This document shows, in pieces, positions 27,306-37,212 of a stretch of 64,000 bases of DNA. The notes beneath the pieces are model-generated. The model made no database searches and was not told the DNA's origin. It saw only the letters and a program-made list of their open reading frames with translations. The position numbers and the translations under genes are program-made. Source of the stretch: an uncultured Alistipes sp. (GTDB lineage Bacteria > Bacteroidota > Bacteroidia > Bacteroidales > Rikenellaceae); the NCBI GenBank assembly GCA_944320685.1, contig CALUIK010000004.1, positions 118,058-182,057 of the forward strand. Direction: 5' to 3'. Position 1 is the stretch's first letter. Each line of letters starts with the position of its first letter.

Positions 27306-28919
27306 TTATCTGTCTATGTCGGGCACTACGTAGTCGAGCGTGCCGCCTATGGCGATCAGGTCGGCGATCTTCGCGCCGCGGGCTATGGTCTCGAGGCACG
27401 ATACCAGCGGCAGCCCCGTCGAGCGGAACTTCATGCGGTAGGGTGACTTGTCGCCGCGGCTCTCGATGAAGACGCCGAACTCGCCGCGGCTCCCCTCTAC
27501 GGCCGAGTAGTAGGTGCCTTCGGGGATGCGTATGACGGGTTTGGTCTTGGTGCGGTATTCGCCTTCGGGAATGTTGTCTATAAGCTGCTCGATTATGCGC
27601 AGGCTCTGCTCGATCTCGCGCATGCGCACCATGTATCGCGCATAGCAGTCCCCCTCGGTAAATAGTACCTCGTCGAAATCGACCTCGCCGTACATCGCGT
27701 AGGGGTGACGTTTGCGCACGTCGCACGCCCAACCCGAGGCGCGGCCGGTACCTCCGGTGGCGCCGAACGAGATGGCGTCTTCGCGCGTGAGCACGCCCGT
27801 TCCCACAAGACGCTGGCGGGCGATGACGTTGCCCGTGAATATCTCGTGGTACTCGCGCAGCGTGGGGCGCATGTATGCGATGAACTCCTTGACGCGGCGC
27901 ACGAAGTCGGGGTGTATGTCGGCCTGCACACCGCCGATGACGTTGTAGTTCTGTATGAGCCGGCCGCCCGTGGTCTGCTCGAGGATGTCGAGCACCTTCT
28001 CCCTGTCGCGGAACCCGTAGAAGAAGGCCGTCAGTGCTCCCATGTCCATGCACAGGCACGAGAAGAAGAGCAGGTGCGAGTCTATACGCTGCAGTTCGTC
28101 CATGATGGTGCGTATGTACTGCACGCGGCGGCTCACCTCAAGGCCAAGGCCCTTCTCGATACACATGCAGAGGGCGTGGCGGTTCTGCGACGCCCCGAGG
28201 TAGTCCAGACGGTCGGTAAGGGCGAGTGTCTGCGGGTAGGTGAGGCTCTCGCACATCTTCTCGATGCCGCGGTGGATGTAACCGCAATGTACGTCGAGCT
28301 TGCGTATGATCTCGCCCTCGAGCGAGACTCGGAAGCGCAGTACGCCGTGCGTGGCGGGGTGTTGCGGGCCCACGTTGATAACATACTCGCCCTCGTCGAA
28401 GATCACTTCGCGCTTGCGTATGAGGCTGCCGTCGGGCATGAGCTCGAAGTGGGGCGTGCTGTCCTGTGACACCTCGTTGTTCATGCGCAGCGGGTTGAGC
28501 GCCGGGTCGTAGTCCTTGCGCAGGGGATGGCCCACCCAGTCGTCGCGCAGGTAGAGGCGGCGCATGTCGGGGTGGTTGAGGAACTGTATGCCGAAGTAGT
28601 CGTATGCCTCGCGTTCGTTTAGCAGAGCGCCTTTCCATACGTCTCCCACCGATGGCAGGCCGCATTTGTCGGGCGCGGGCGTAAAGACACGCAATACGAT
28701 GTTCTCGCCCGTGGCCGTGGACTCTATATGGTAGACGGCGCCGAAACGCCCCTCGCCCCAATCCATGCCGGTGAGGCTGCGCAGGAAGTCGAATCCCTCC
28801 CGCTTGAGCCGCACCGCCAGATCGTGGAACGTCTCGACGGGTACGGTCAGCATGCCGTCACCCTCCGCCGACCATTCGGCCGCGGGTTCCCATGCCGTTA
28901 TCTTCTCTCGTATAGTCAT
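27306..28919 (-). CDS. nuoCD: NADH-quinone oxidoreductase fused subunit C/D
   Basis: This 537-residue fusion has NuoC in its N-terminal part (about 1-150, with [20 protein letters not shown]) and NuoD in the rest (from about 180, with [20 protein letters not shown] and [20 protein letters not shown]). NuoD lines the quinone site. The start at 28919 ([10 protein letters not shown]) is chosen over a codon 27 bp upstream that would overlap nuoB. The C-D fusion is typical of Bacteroidetes and of E. coli. The C-terminus VVPDIDR is the normal NuoD end. Confidence 0.96.
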   Translation of the reverse strand: MTIREKITAWEPAAEWSAEGDGMLTVPVETFHDLAVRLKREGFDFLRSLTGMDWGEGRFGAVYHIESTATGENIVLRVFTPAPDKCGLPSVGDVWKGALLNEREAYDYFGIQFLNHPDMRRLYLRDDWVGHPLRKDYDPALNPLRMNNEVSQDSTPHFELMPDGSLIRKREVIFDEGEYVINVGPQHPATHGVLRFRVSLEGEIIRKLDVHCGYIHRGIEKMCESLTYPQTLALTDRLDYLGASQNRHALCMCIEKGLGLEVSRRVQYIRTIMDELQRIDSHLLFFSCLCMDMGALTAFFYGFRDREKVLDILEQTTGGRLIQNYNVIGGVQADIHPDFVRRVKEFIAYMRPTLREYHEIFTGNVIARQRLVGTGVLTREDAISFGATGGTGRASGWACDVRKRHPYAMYGEVDFDEVLFTEGDCYARYMVRMREIEQSLRIIEQLIDNIPEGEYRTKTKPVIRIPEGTYYSAVEGSRGEFGVFIESRGDKSPYRMKFRSTGLPLVSCLETIARGAKIADLIAIGGTLDYVVPDIDR

Positions 28920-28920
28920 A

Positions 28921-29574
28921 TTATAGCTTGTGTTCCGTTTCCACATTCAAATCGATCTTTTCGGCGGTGAGGTCCCGACGCATGAGTTCCTCGTACTCCT
29001 TTTTGCCGATCTGTTTGTTCACGCCGCCGAAGAAGCGTTCCAGCCGCACCTTGCGCTGCAGTTGCATCAGACCGTAGAGCATCGCTTCGGGTCGCGGCGG
29101 ACAGCCCGGTATGTAGACGTCGACGGGTAGTATCGTGTCGACGCCGTTGACCACATGGTACGACTTCTTGAAGGGGCCGCCGCTTATGGCGCAGCCGCCT
29201 ACGGCGATGACATACTTCGGGTCGGCCATCTGGTCGTATAGGCGTTTGAGCACCGGCGCCATCTTGTGCGTGATGGTTCCCGCCACCATGATGAAGTCGG
29301 CCTGACGCGGTGAGGCGCGCGTCACTTCGAACCCGAAACGGGCGAAGTCGTAGCGGGCGGCACCCACGGCCATGAACTCTATGCCGCAGCAGCTCGTGGC
29401 GAAGGTCAGGGGCCAGAGACTGTTGCTGCGACCCCAGTTGATCAGGTCGTCGAGGCATCCCAACACGACGTTGGTTCCGCCCTCGCGGAGTTGCTCCGCC
29501 ATCTTCTCGAGGTATTCGTTGTCGATGAAATCCTCGTATTTCATCGACTTTATTTCGGGTTTTCTCATTTCCAT
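28921..29574 (-). CDS. nuoB: NADH-quinone oxidoreductase subunit B, cluster N2
   Basis: This 217-residue subunit holds the N2 [4Fe-4S] cluster that reduces quinone. The ligands are in TSCCGIEFM (two adjacent Cys), [11 protein letters not shown] and [12 protein letters not shown]. The start at 29574 is preceded by AAAGGAG seven bases upstream and overlaps the end of nuoA by 10 bp; longer in-frame starts lack this site and run through nuoA. It ends 1 bp before the nuoCD start. Confidence 0.96.
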   Translation of the reverse strand: MEMRKPEIKSMKYEDFIDNEYLEKMAEQLREGGTNVVLGCLDDLINWGRSNSLWPLTFATSCCGIEFMAVGAARYDFARFGFEVTRASPRQADFIMVAGTITHKMAPVLKRLYDQMADPKYVIAVGGCAISGGPFKKSYHVVNGVDTILPVDVYIPGCPPRPEAMLYGLMQLQRKVRLERFFGGVNKQIGKKEYEELMRRDLTAEKIDLNVETEHKL

Positions 29575-29915
29575 TCCAAAGCTCCTTTCCGCCATGCGTA
29601 GGCAAGGCCCAATACAAGTATAACAAGGAAGAACACGATGCTCGTCAGGCCGTACAGCCCCAGATCCTGCACCACGACGGCCCATGAGAAGAGGAAGACG
29701 GTCTCCACGTCGAACATCAGGAAGAGTATGGCGAATAGGTAGTATCCCACCTTGAACTGCATCCACGAGCGTCCGCGTGTGGGGATGCCGCATTCGTATG
29801 CTTCGCCCTTCTGGGGGTTGTACGAACGCGGTGATATGGCACGCGCTATACCCAGCGCTACGGCCACCAATGCAAGGGCCGTCAATATAACGACCACTAA
29901 TAGAGTAAAATACAT
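29565..29915 (-). CDS. nuoA: NADH-quinone oxidoreductase subunit A
   Basis: This 116-residue subunit with three helices is the first gene of the nuo operon. Landmarks are the loop [20 protein letters not shown] (the conserved Cys loop at the quinone site) and [17 protein letters not shown]. The start [13 protein letters not shown] at 29915 matches the family; the frame stays open to 30041, but that extension has no NuoA character. No clear promoter box was found in the 120 bp upstream. Confidence 0.95.
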   Translation of the reverse strand: MYFTLLVVVILTALALVAVALGIARAISPRSYNPQKGEAYECGIPTRGRSWMQFKVGYYLFAILFLMFDVETVFLFSWAVVVQDLGLYGLTSIVFFLVILVLGLAYAWRKGALEWK

Positions 29916-29980
29916 AAATATGATCTTTATGGATTCCGATATCACGAAATTGACCTGCGGATCGGGAGATCCGTAACCGC

Positions 29981-30001
29981 CGGACCTTGCGACAAGGTCC
30001 G
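29981..30001. other. Hairpin upstream of nuoA
   Basis: A 9-bp perfect stem (CGGACCTTG, loop CGA) lies between the small hypothetical gene and nuoA. Without a T-run it is not a clear terminator; it may partly separate the two transcripts or structure the nuo leader. Confidence 0.4.
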
Positions 30002-30037
30002 CATGGCGGGCCGGCGCACGGCCGCCCCTCGGTTGTA

Positions 30038-30418
30038 TCAAATGAGGATGCGTTCCAGCGAGAAGACGTAATAGTCGACAGTGCGGACTATGGCGCCGCT
30101 GTAATCGGGCCGCACCGTGTCGCAGGGCGTCATCTCCTCCGGACGTGCGTTCTCCGTTTCACTGCGGTGGCGCAGCATGGCCTTTTGCATCGAGATGCTC
30201 GATGCCGGCTCCATCGTACAGGTAAAGAGGCTTGCCTCGGCCGACAGGTGTATGTACAGAGGCACCGATGCCGCGGGCGTGATGCTTGCGTTGCAGTCGC
30301 AGGGGGTGGGGGTGTCGCATACGGTCCGGCATGCCGCCTCTTCGGGCGTCATGTTTTCGGCACTCCACGTCATCGCGAGAAGCAGCACGAACATAATATT
30401 GATCATTCGCGCTCTCAT
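30038..30418 (-). CDS. Small secreted protein of unknown function
   Basis: This 126-residue protein has a hydrophobic N-terminus ([20 protein letters not shown]), probably a signal peptide, then a cysteine-containing part ([20 protein letters not shown]) and no recognised domain. A GTG at 30427 would add three residues, but the ATG at 30418 fits a promoter -7 box TATCTTCG at 30440-30447 better. It lies upstream of nuoA in the same direction, 122 bp away, with a hairpin between. I do not recognise it. Confidence 0.6.
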   Translation of the reverse strand: MRARMINIMFVLLLAMTWSAENMTPEEAACRTVCDTPTPCDCNASITPAASVPLYIHLSAEASLFTCTMEPASSISMQKAMLRHRSETENARPEEMTPCDTVRPDYSGAIVRTVDYYVFSLERILI

Positions 30419-30439
30419 ATTCGACACTTTTTTGCGTTG

Positions 30440-30447
30440 CGAAGATA
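30440..30447 (-). promoter_or_regulatory. -7 box before the small secreted protein gene
   Basis: TATCTTCG on the minus strand, 21 bp before the chosen start codon; no good -33 element at the right distance. Confidence 0.4.
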
Positions 30448-30541
30448 CGCATTTTTCGTTCTAAAAAAGCAAATTCCGTAAATTTTTTTCGTCGTAGCGG
30501 CATGCGGCGGAGAGTGGCGGGGCCGCCGCAAGACAAAAAAC

Positions 30542-30571
30542 GGAGCCTGCGCATGCGACTGCGCAGGCTCC
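30542..30571 (-). terminator. Terminator of the arabinose operon
   Basis: A 12-bp perfect stem (GGAGCCTGCGCA, loop TGCGAC) is followed on the minus strand by GTTTTTTG. It lies 50 bp after the ribulokinase stop. Confidence 0.85.
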
Positions 30572-30620
30572 CTTGTCGTGTCTTCGTGCGGCGTGACGTT
30601 CAGCCCGTGCCGCCGCGGTT

Positions 30621-32282
30621 CTAACAGTGCTGCTCGGTGAAAGCGCCGATTTCGAGGTAGCGTTTGTAAAGTTCCCTGTATGCGGCGGCGTTCTGCGCGT
30701 CGGGCGTATACTCCTTGGCGAAACCCGAGTTCATGGCGGCGATGGCATCCTCTACCTTGGGATATACGCCCGCGGCCGTGGCGGCGAACATCGCTGCGCC
30801 AAGAGCGCATGCCTGATCGGTGTTGCATACCTTGATCGGCATATTCAGCACGTCGCTCATTGTCTGCATGACGAAGGGCGACTTGAGCGCTATGCCGCCG
30901 ATGCCGATGACGCTGTCGATGCTTACGCCTTCGCTGACGAAACGGTCGACTATGGCCTTGGTGCCGTATGCCGTGGCCTCGACCAGCGCGCGGAATACGC
31001 GCGGGGCCGAACTGCCGAGCGTGAGGCCCGTGATTGTGCCTGTGAGCAGCTGGTTGGCGTCGGGCGTGCGGCGGCCGTTCATCCAGTCCGTAGCCAGAAC
31101 GGTGCTCTCCTCGATGGGGATGCGCTCGGCCTCGGCCGTGAGGGTCGGGATGATCTTGTCGGCTGCTTCGCTGACGATGCGCCCGCGATCGGCGGCGGGA
31201 AGCCAGTCCATGCCGGCGACGATGTTCTTGAGCGGGAACTCCAGAAGACGCTTGAACCATGCGTAAATGTCGCCGAAACCCGATTGTCCGGCCTCGAGGC
31301 CGATCATGCCCGGGATGACCGAGCCGTCGACCTGCCCGCAGATGCCGCGTATGAGCTTGTCGCCGAGTTCCTCATAGTCGGCCACCATGACGTCGCAGGT
31401 GCTGGTGCCGATGACGCGTACCAGCGTGTGGGGCGTGACGCCTGCGCCGACGGCCCCCATATGGCAGTCGAAGGCGCCGCCGGCAACCACTACGCCGGTG
31501 GTGAGGCCCAGTCGCTCGGCCCATTCGGGCGTGAGCCTGCCGACGGGTTTGTCGGCTGTCTCGGTCTCCTCGAACAGGCGGGCGCGGAACCCCGACAGCA
31601 GGGGGTCGAGCGCCGTGAGGAACTCCTCCGACGGGAGCCCTCCCCACTTCTTGTGCCACATGGCCTTGTGGCCGCAGGCGCAGCGGCTGCGGACGATCTT
31701 GTCCGATGAGGTGACGCCAGTAAGCAGGGCGGGCAGCCACTCGCAGTGCTCGACGATCGAGTATGCGGCCTTGCGCACCTGCTCATCCTCGCGCAGCACA
31801 TGAAGGGCCTTGGCCCAGTACCATTCCGAAGAGTATATTCCGCCCTCGTAGGCCGTGTAGTCGGGGTTCCACTTTCGGCACAGCTCATTCACCTCGGCAG
31901 CTTCCCTGACGGCCGTATGGTCTTTCCACAGTATGAACATGGCGTTGGGGTTCTCGGCGAACTCCGGCAGCATGGCCAGCGGCATGCCCGTACGGTCGGT
32001 GAAGGCGGGGGTGCTGCCCGTGGTGTCGAAGGCTATGCCGACGACCTGTTCGGCCGTGCCGGCGGGGCATTGGGCTATGGCATCCTTGACGGTAGCCTCC
32101 AAGACGTCGATGTAGTCCTGCGGGTGCTGGCGGTAACGGTTGACTGCAGGGTCGCAGTACTTGCCCTCGCTCCAGCGGGGGTAGTATTTCACCGATGTGG
32201 CGACGGTATCGCCTGTCTCGGCATTTACGACGAGCGCGCGTGCCGAATCGGTGCCGTAATCTAAGCCTATTACATATTTCAT
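30621..32282 (-). CDS. araB: L-ribulokinase
   Basis: This 553-residue FGGY-family kinase phosphorylates L-ribulose to L-ribulose 5-phosphate. The N-terminal phosphate-binding motif is YVIGLDYGTDSARALVV, and the second ATP-site motif is seen in VIGIGGIALKSPFVMQTMSD. Length and the segment GMIGLEAGQSGFGDIYAWFK are typical of AraB. It is the third gene of araD-araA-araB, separated from araA by 79 bp that hold a strong hairpin. No araC-type or NUDIX-type arabinose regulator gene is adjacent. Confidence 0.95.
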   Translation of the reverse strand: MKYVIGLDYGTDSARALVVNAETGDTVATSVKYYPRWSEGKYCDPAVNRYRQHPQDYIDVLEATVKDAIAQCPAGTAEQVVGIAFDTTGSTPAFTDRTGMPLAMLPEFAENPNAMFILWKDHTAVREAAEVNELCRKWNPDYTAYEGGIYSSEWYWAKALHVLREDEQVRKAAYSIVEHCEWLPALLTGVTSSDKIVRSRCACGHKAMWHKKWGGLPSEEFLTALDPLLSGFRARLFEETETADKPVGRLTPEWAERLGLTTGVVVAGGAFDCHMGAVGAGVTPHTLVRVIGTSTCDVMVADYEELGDKLIRGICGQVDGSVIPGMIGLEAGQSGFGDIYAWFKRLLEFPLKNIVAGMDWLPAADRGRIVSEAADKIIPTLTAEAERIPIEESTVLATDWMNGRRTPDANQLLTGTITGLTLGSSAPRVFRALVEATAYGTKAIVDRFVSEGVSIDSVIGIGGIALKSPFVMQTMSDVLNMPIKVCNTDQACALGAAMFAATAAGVYPKVEDAIAAMNSGFAKEYTPDAQNAAAYRELYKRYLEIGAFTEQHC

Positions 32283-32307
32283 TTGATTCGTGTTTTTGGT
32301 CGGTTTT

Positions 32308-32348
32308 GAAATACGCCGACGCCCCGCGCAGGGGTGCCGGCGTATTTC
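32308..32348 (-). other. Long intercistronic hairpin between araA and araB
   Basis: An 18-bp stem with two mismatches (GAAATACGCCG... pairing with ...CGGCGTATTTC, loop GCGCA) follows the araA stop by 14 bp. There is no T-run after it on the minus strand, so it is more likely an mRNA-stabilising or partial-attenuation structure than a full terminator. Confidence 0.6.
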
Positions 32349-32361
32349 GGAATCTGTCTCT

Positions 32362-33882
32362 TTAGCAGAGAGCCTTGTTGAGCAGGTAATATACCTCGTT
32401 CATGCGCAGCTCCTTCTTGAACTCGGGGATGGTGGTGTCCTTGTTGATGTATACCATCTCGATGCCGGCGATCTCGGCGTAGTCGGCCCAGTATTCGGCC
32501 GTCAGGTCGTACGAGAAGCACGAGTGGTGCGTGCCGCCTGCGAGAATCCAAGCGCCGGCGCCCACCTCGAAGTCGGGTTGCGGGATCCACAGCGCCGAAG
32601 CCACGGGCAGTTTTGGCAGCGGCTTGGGCTCGATGCACTTCACGTCGTTCACGATCAGGCGGAAGCGGTTGCCCATGTCGACGACGGTTGCGGTGCAGCC
32701 CATGCCGGTCTTGCTGGTGAAGACCAGACGTGCGGTCTGGGCCTTGCGGATGCCGATGCCGAGGAAGTGTACCTCCAGGCGGGGCTTCTTGGCGGCGATC
32801 AGCGGGCAGACCTCAAGCATGTGAGCCTGAAGGATCGCGCTGTTGGCGCCGTCGAAGTTGAGTGTGTAGTCCTCGAGGAACGAGCATCCCGTAGGCAGGC
32901 CTTGGCTCATGAACCATACGGTGCGGTAGAGCGCGGCCGACTTCCAGTCGCCCTCGGCGCCGAAGCCGTAGCCCTCGGCCATGAGACGCTGCGATGCCAG
33001 ACCCGGGATCTGGTCGAAGTAGCTGCCGTCGGTCTGTCCCAGATCGTCGAAGTTGGTGGTGAAGCCCTTGGCTCCCTTCGCCTTGAGGATGGCGCGCAGG
33101 GCCAGCTCGGCCTTGGCGGCGTTCCATACGACCTTGTAGTTGTCGGTGTCCGGTTTCTCCATCTCGGCGTCGTGGTCATAGAGGCTGAAATACTCGGCGA
33201 CGAGTTTCTCGACATCCTCGTCCTTGACGGCGGCGTGGTACTCCATCAGTTCGCTTACGGGGCAGTAGTCGACGTGGTAGCCCAGACGCTGCTCGGCCTC
33301 GACCTTGTCGCCGTCGGTCACGGCAACGTTGTTCATCTGGTCGCCGAAGCGCAGGATGAGCATATCCTGCGAGTCGGCCCATGCGGCGCATACGCGCATC
33401 CAGACGCCGATCTTGCGTTGCGTCTCCTCATCCTGCCAGTGGCCTACGACCACCTTGCGGCGCAGGCGCATGCGGGCGCAGATGTGGCCGAATTCGCGGT
33501 CGCCGTGCGCCGACTGGTTGAGGTTCATGAAATCCATGTCCATGGTGTCCCACGGAATCTCGCGGTTGTACTGGGTGTGGAGGTGGAGCAGTGGCTTCGT
33601 TAGCTGCTGCAGGCCGTGTATCCACATCTTGGCGGGACTGAAAGTGTGCATCCATGTGATGACGCCGATACACTTGTCGTCGGCATTGGCGGCCTTGAAG
33701 GCGGCAGTCACCTCGGCGGCCGAGTTTACAGTACCTTTATATACTACCTTTACGGGCAGTTTGCCCGATGCGTTGAGACCCTGTACCATCTCGTTGCTGT
33801 GAGCGTCTACGGCTACGACAGCGTCGCCGCCGTAGAGCAGCTGTGCGCCGGTTACGAACCAGACTTCATAATTTTCGAACAT
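32362..33882 (-). CDS. araA: L-arabinose isomerase
   Basis: This 506-residue enzyme converts L-arabinose to L-ribulose using Mn2+. It matches the family in length and landmarks: FENYEVWFVTGAQLLYGGDA at the N-terminus, ITWMHTFSPAKMWI, QYNREIPWDTMDMDFMNLNQ and TGCSFLEDYTLNF (the catalytic glutamate region), and the late HHSCFSYDLT. It is the second gene of the arabinose operon, 50 bp after araD. Confidence 0.96.
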   Translation of the reverse strand: MFENYEVWFVTGAQLLYGGDAVVAVDAHSNEMVQGLNASGKLPVKVVYKGTVNSAAEVTAAFKAANADDKCIGVITWMHTFSPAKMWIHGLQQLTKPLLHLHTQYNREIPWDTMDMDFMNLNQSAHGDREFGHICARMRLRRKVVVGHWQDEETQRKIGVWMRVCAAWADSQDMLILRFGDQMNNVAVTDGDKVEAEQRLGYHVDYCPVSELMEYHAAVKDEDVEKLVAEYFSLYDHDAEMEKPDTDNYKVVWNAAKAELALRAILKAKGAKGFTTNFDDLGQTDGSYFDQIPGLASQRLMAEGYGFGAEGDWKSAALYRTVWFMSQGLPTGCSFLEDYTLNFDGANSAILQAHMLEVCPLIAAKKPRLEVHFLGIGIRKAQTARLVFTSKTGMGCTATVVDMGNRFRLIVNDVKCIEPKPLPKLPVASALWIPQPDFEVGAGAWILAGGTHHSCFSYDLTAEYWADYAEIAGIEMVYINKDTTIPEFKKELRMNEVYYLLNKALC

Positions 33883-33931
33883 GTCAGTTTAGTTTTAGGT
33901 TTTGTTGATTGGTTTGATGCTTTGGTATTTG

Positions 33932-34624
33932 TCAGCCCTTTTTCTGCCCGTAGTAGGCATTGGGCCCGTGTTTGCGGTTGAAGTGTTTCTCCACCAGCAG
34001 GGGGTTCATCGTGAGCGAGGGGTTCACCGTGTAGGCCACGAAAGCCATCTTGGCGACCTGTTCCATCACCACGGCGTTGTGCACGGCCTCGGCGGCGTTG
34101 CGACCCCAGCTGAATGGACCGTGGTTCTTGACCAGCACACCGGGCGTGTGTATCGGGTTGAGCCCATCGAAACGGCGTACGATGACGCATCCCGTCTGCT
34201 TCTCGTAGTCGCCCCCGACCTCCTCGGCCGTCATGTCGGGCGTGCACGGTATGGCGTCATGGAAATAGTCGGCGTGCGTGGTGCCGATGTTTGGAATGTC
34301 GCGTCCGGCCTGCGCCCATGCCGTGGCATATGTCGAGTGGGTATGCACCACGCCTCCGACGCCTTCGAAAGCCTTGTATATCTCCAGATGCGTTGGCGTG
34401 TCGCTCGATGGCCGCAGCGAGCCCTCCACTACGTTGCCGTCGAGGTCGACGACAACCATGTCCTCGGCGCGCATGACGTCGTACTCCACGCCGCTGGGCT
34501 TGATGACCACGAGGCCGCTTGTGCGGTCCATGGCGCTGACGTTGCCCCATGTGAATATGACCAATCCGTGCTTTACAAGATCGAGATTGGCGCGAAAAAC
34601 CTCTTCCTTGAGCTGTTTCAACAT
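33932..34624 (-). CDS. araD: L-ribulose-5-phosphate 4-epimerase
   Basis: This 230-residue class II aldolase-fold enzyme converts L-ribulose 5-phosphate to D-xylulose 5-phosphate. The zinc ligands are visible in [16 protein letters not shown] (HTH) and in [13 protein letters not shown], and [10 protein letters not shown] is the substrate loop. The start at 34624 ([14 protein letters not shown]) equals the E. coli AraD start in length; in-frame codons further upstream lie within the promoter or leader. It is the first gene of the operon. Confidence 0.95.
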   Translation of the reverse strand: MLKQLKEEVFRANLDLVKHGLVIFTWGNVSAMDRTSGLVVIKPSGVEYDVMRAEDMVVVDLDGNVVEGSLRPSSDTPTHLEIYKAFEGVGGVVHTHSTYATAWAQAGRDIPNIGTTHADYFHDAIPCTPDMTAEEVGGDYEKQTGCVIVRRFDGLNPIHTPGVLVKNHGPFSWGRNAAEAVHNAVVMEQVAKMAFVAYTVNPSLTMNPLLVEKHFNRKHGPNAYYGQKKG

Positions 34625-34720
34625 CGCTGTCGAGATTAAATAGGAGAAACCATGTCGGTCGAAACGGAGCGGCTGCGGCGGGGTGTAGCCCTGCGCGGCC
34701 GGCGGCGTATCCATACTTAA

Positions 34721-34728
34721 CAAAGATA
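34721..34728 (-). promoter_or_regulatory. -7 box of the arabinose operon
   Basis: TATCTTTG on the minus strand, about 100 bp before araD, leaving a leader of roughly 90 bases. The -33 position has no TTG, which fits a promoter that needs an activator. Confidence 0.5.
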
Positions 34729-35049
34729 GGAAAATTTTTTATATCTAACATTATCATGTCGCGATATATGATCGGGCGTTTACAAGGCTGTTTTCGAAAA
34801 CGGAGCGTTTTTGGCCGAATTGTCGGTTCCGCGCCATGGCGGATTCACATTGAGGCCGTATTTTTTTACGTTATTCAGGAGTCGGTGTTTTTTTTGTGGT
34901 ACGTCGTAAAAAAACAGGGATGATTTTTTATTCCGTAAATATTCTCCCGCAGGCGGGATGTGTTACGTTTTCATTAAATGTGTGCGGTCGTCTGCGACGC
35001 TTTCGCTTTTGTTGTCTAATTTTGGGGCGCATACGAAAAACGATTTGTT
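34729..35049. other. Divergent intergenic region, arabinose operon / response regulator
   Basis: About 320 bp, AT-rich, without a gene. A plus-strand -7 box TAATTTTG at 35017-35024 probably serves the response-regulator gene. A small hairpin (CCCGC-AGG-CGGG) sits near 34950. No operator was recognised. Confidence 0.5.
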
Positions 35050-35733
35050 ATGGCTAACGGTCGAATCCTCGTTGTGGACGACGAAGAGTCGTTGTGCGAG
35101 ATCCTGCAATTCAACCTCGAGAGCGAAGGCTACGAGGTGACGACGGCCAACAGCGCCGAGGAGGCGTTGAGGCTCGATATCAAGAGTTTTGATCTGATAA
35201 TTCTCGACGTGATGATGGGCGAGATGAGCGGTACGCGCATGGCGTCGCTGCTCAAGGCCGACCCCGAGACGGCGCATGTGCCGATCATATTCTGTACGGC
35301 GCGCGACTGCGAGGACGACCGCGTGTCGGGTCTTGATCTGGGTGCCGACGACTACATCGCCAAACCGTTTTCGGTGCGCGAGCTGGTGGCCCGCGTCAAG
35401 AGCGTACTGCGCCGTACGCGCCATGCGGAAGGCGATGGCGGGGAGTGCATCACATACGAGGGCCTGTGTATCGACAGCCGCCGCAAGGTTTGCACGCTGG
35501 ACGGCGAGGAGGTGCAGCTTACGAAGAAGGAGCTGGAGATCCTCATGCTGTTGCTGTCGAACCGCGGCCGCATATTCTCGCGCGAGCAGATCCTGCACCG
35601 CGTGTGGAGCGACAAGGTGATAGTGCTCGACCGTACCATCGACGTGAACATCACGCGCCTGCGCCGCAAGATCGGACGCTACGGCGACAAAATCGTGACG
35701 CGACAGGGCTATGGCTACGGATTCGAAGCGTAG
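35050..35733 (+). CDS. OmpR/PhoB-family response regulator
   Basis: This 227-residue regulator has a receiver domain (about 1-120; phospho-acceptor Asp near residue 53 in LIILDVMMG, acidic pair VVDDEE, Lys in DDYIAKPFSVRELV) and a winged-helix DNA-binding domain (about 130-227; ILHRVWSDKVIVLDRTIDVN, ITRLRRKIG). It overlaps the histidine-kinase gene by 23 bp. Gene context (Pho-box-like repeats, PhoU-like protein and Pit transporter downstream) suggests the PhoB role in phosphate starvation; this is inference. Confidence 0.9.
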   Translation: MANGRILVVDDEESLCEILQFNLESEGYEVTTANSAEEALRLDIKSFDLIILDVMMGEMSGTRMASLLKADPETAHVPIIFCTARDCEDDRVSGLDLGADDYIAKPFSVRELVARVKSVLRRTRHAEGDGGECITYEGLCIDSRRKVCTLDGEEVQLTKKELEILMLLLSNRGRIFSREQILHRVWSDKVIVLDRTIDVNITRLRRKIGRYGDKIVTRQGYGYGFEA

Positions 35734-37168
35734 GCTGACGTTCCATCGCCGCGCTTTCCTGTTGCTTATATCGTTGTCATGGGCACTGGTAGCCTGCTTC
35801 ATCCTTTTCCAATACGTACGCGAGCGGCGTTACAAGGTGTCAAGCCTTGATGCCGTGCTGCAGCTTGAGAATGTCCATCTGCTTGATATGGTCGAGGGTC
35901 GGCAGGGCCTCGATCTCGCTCCCTTGATCGAGGTCGACCTGCCCGATACGCTGCGTGTGACGGTTATAGGTTTCGGCGGCGAGGTGCTATACGACTCTTA
36001 CAACGAGGCGAGCCAAGCGAATGCCGTTTCGGAGAACCACCGCCACCGCCCCGAAGTGGAGGCGGCCTTGTCGTCGGGCTCGGGCTATACCATAAAGCGC
36101 CTGTCGGAGAGCACCTCCGAGCGTTATTTCTATTCTGCGCGCCGCGGCCGTTATGCGGTGATGCGTACGGCTGTCCCTTATACGTATTCCCTCTACAGTT
36201 CGCTGCGGGCCGATATGGGCTTTCTGTGGTTCATCCTTGCGGTAGCTGCCATAATCAGCATTATCGGTTATTTCGCAACGCGGCGTTTGGGCCGTCAGAT
36301 CGAGCGCCTGCGCGACTTCGCGCAGCGGGCCGAGCGGGGCGAGCGCATCGAGTGCGGCACGACGGCGGCGCGTGACGAGATAGACGACATCTCGAACCAT
36401 GTCATTGGCCTTTACGCCGAATTGCAGAAGACCATCGGCGAGCGCGACCGCGAGCATGCCAAGGCGCTGCACGAGACGCAGGAGAAGATGCGCATCAAGC
36501 GTCAGCTGACAAACAACATAAACCACGAGCTGAAGACCCCCGTGGCCTCCATATCGGGATATATCGAGACGATCCTTTCGAACGGGCATATGGACGAGGC
36601 CACACGCACGGCCTTCCTGCAACGCTGCCTCACGCAGTGCGAGCGTCTGGGCAAGTTGCTATCGGACGTGGCGGCGATTACCCGCATGGATGACGGGCGC
36701 GAGCAGATGAACCGCGAGCGTGTGGTGTTGAACGACATCGTCGACGAGATCGCCGAGGAGGTCGCTTTGCAGCCTGCCGAGCGGCGGCTGCGTGTCAACT
36801 GCGGTTTTACGGACGATGTGGCCGTAGTGGGCAACCGCGAGATGCTGACCTCGATATTCCGCAATCTGGCCTCGAACGCCGTGGCCTATTCGTCGGGGCG
36901 CGACATATTCATAAACCTGCTGGCCGAGGACGACGAAAAATATACCATCTCGTTCGCCGACAACGGCATCGGTGTCGAAGAAGAGCACCTGCCGCGCCTG
37001 TTCGAACGCTTTTACCGTGTCGACAAGGGCCGCTCGCGCAAGATGGGCGGCACAGGCCTCGGGCTCGCCATCGTCAAGAACGCCGTGGCGCTGCACGGCG
37101 GGGAGATCGAGGCGCGCAACCGCGTTAGCGGAGGCCTTGAGTTCGTATTCACACTCAAGAAGAATTAA
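35711..37168 (+). CDS. Membrane sensor histidine kinase (PhoR-type candidate)
   Basis: This 485-residue kinase has an N-terminal membrane helix (about 14-34), a periplasmic region, a second helix (about 165-190), a HAMP-like linker, a dimerisation domain with the phospho-accepting His in NHELKTPVAS (near residue 271), and a catalytic domain with N box NLASNAVAYSS, G1 box FADNGIGVEEEHL and G2 box KMGGTGLGLAIVKN. It is the cognate partner of the overlapping response regulator. Kinases of this build in Bacteroidales include both PhoR and RprX types; the downstream phosphate genes favour PhoR. Confidence 0.9.
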   Translation: MATDSKRRLTFHRRAFLLLISLSWALVACFILFQYVRERRYKVSSLDAVLQLENVHLLDMVEGRQGLDLAPLIEVDLPDTLRVTVIGFGGEVLYDSYNEASQANAVSENHRHRPEVEAALSSGSGYTIKRLSESTSERYFYSARRGRYAVMRTAVPYTYSLYSSLRADMGFLWFILAVAAIISIIGYFATRRLGRQIERLRDFAQRAERGERIECGTTAARDEIDDISNHVIGLYAELQKTIGERDREHAKALHETQEKMRIKRQLTNNINHELKTPVASISGYIETILSNGHMDEATRTAFLQRCLTQCERLGKLLSDVAAITRMDDGREQMNRERVVLNDIVDEIAEEVALQPAERRLRVNCGFTDDVAVVGNREMLTSIFRNLASNAVAYSSGRDIFINLLAEDDEKYTISFADNGIGVEEEHLPRLFERFYRVDKGRSRKMGGTGLGLAIVKNAVALHGGEIEARNRVSGGLEFVFTLKKN

Positions 37169-37173
37169 TAACC

Positions 37174-37202
37174 ACGTAACCGGTCTGTAACGGATCTGTA
37201 AC
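37174..37202 (+). promoter_or_regulatory. Pho-box-like direct repeats
   Basis: Three direct repeats with an exact 11-bp period: ACGTAAC, CTGTAAC (37185) and CTGTAAC (37196). E. coli PhoB binds CTGTCAT-type repeats with the same period. The last repeat ends 10 bp before the -7 box, so the repeats take the place of the -33 element as in E. coli pho promoters. Confidence 0.65.
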
Positions 37203-37212
37203 ATGCGGTACG

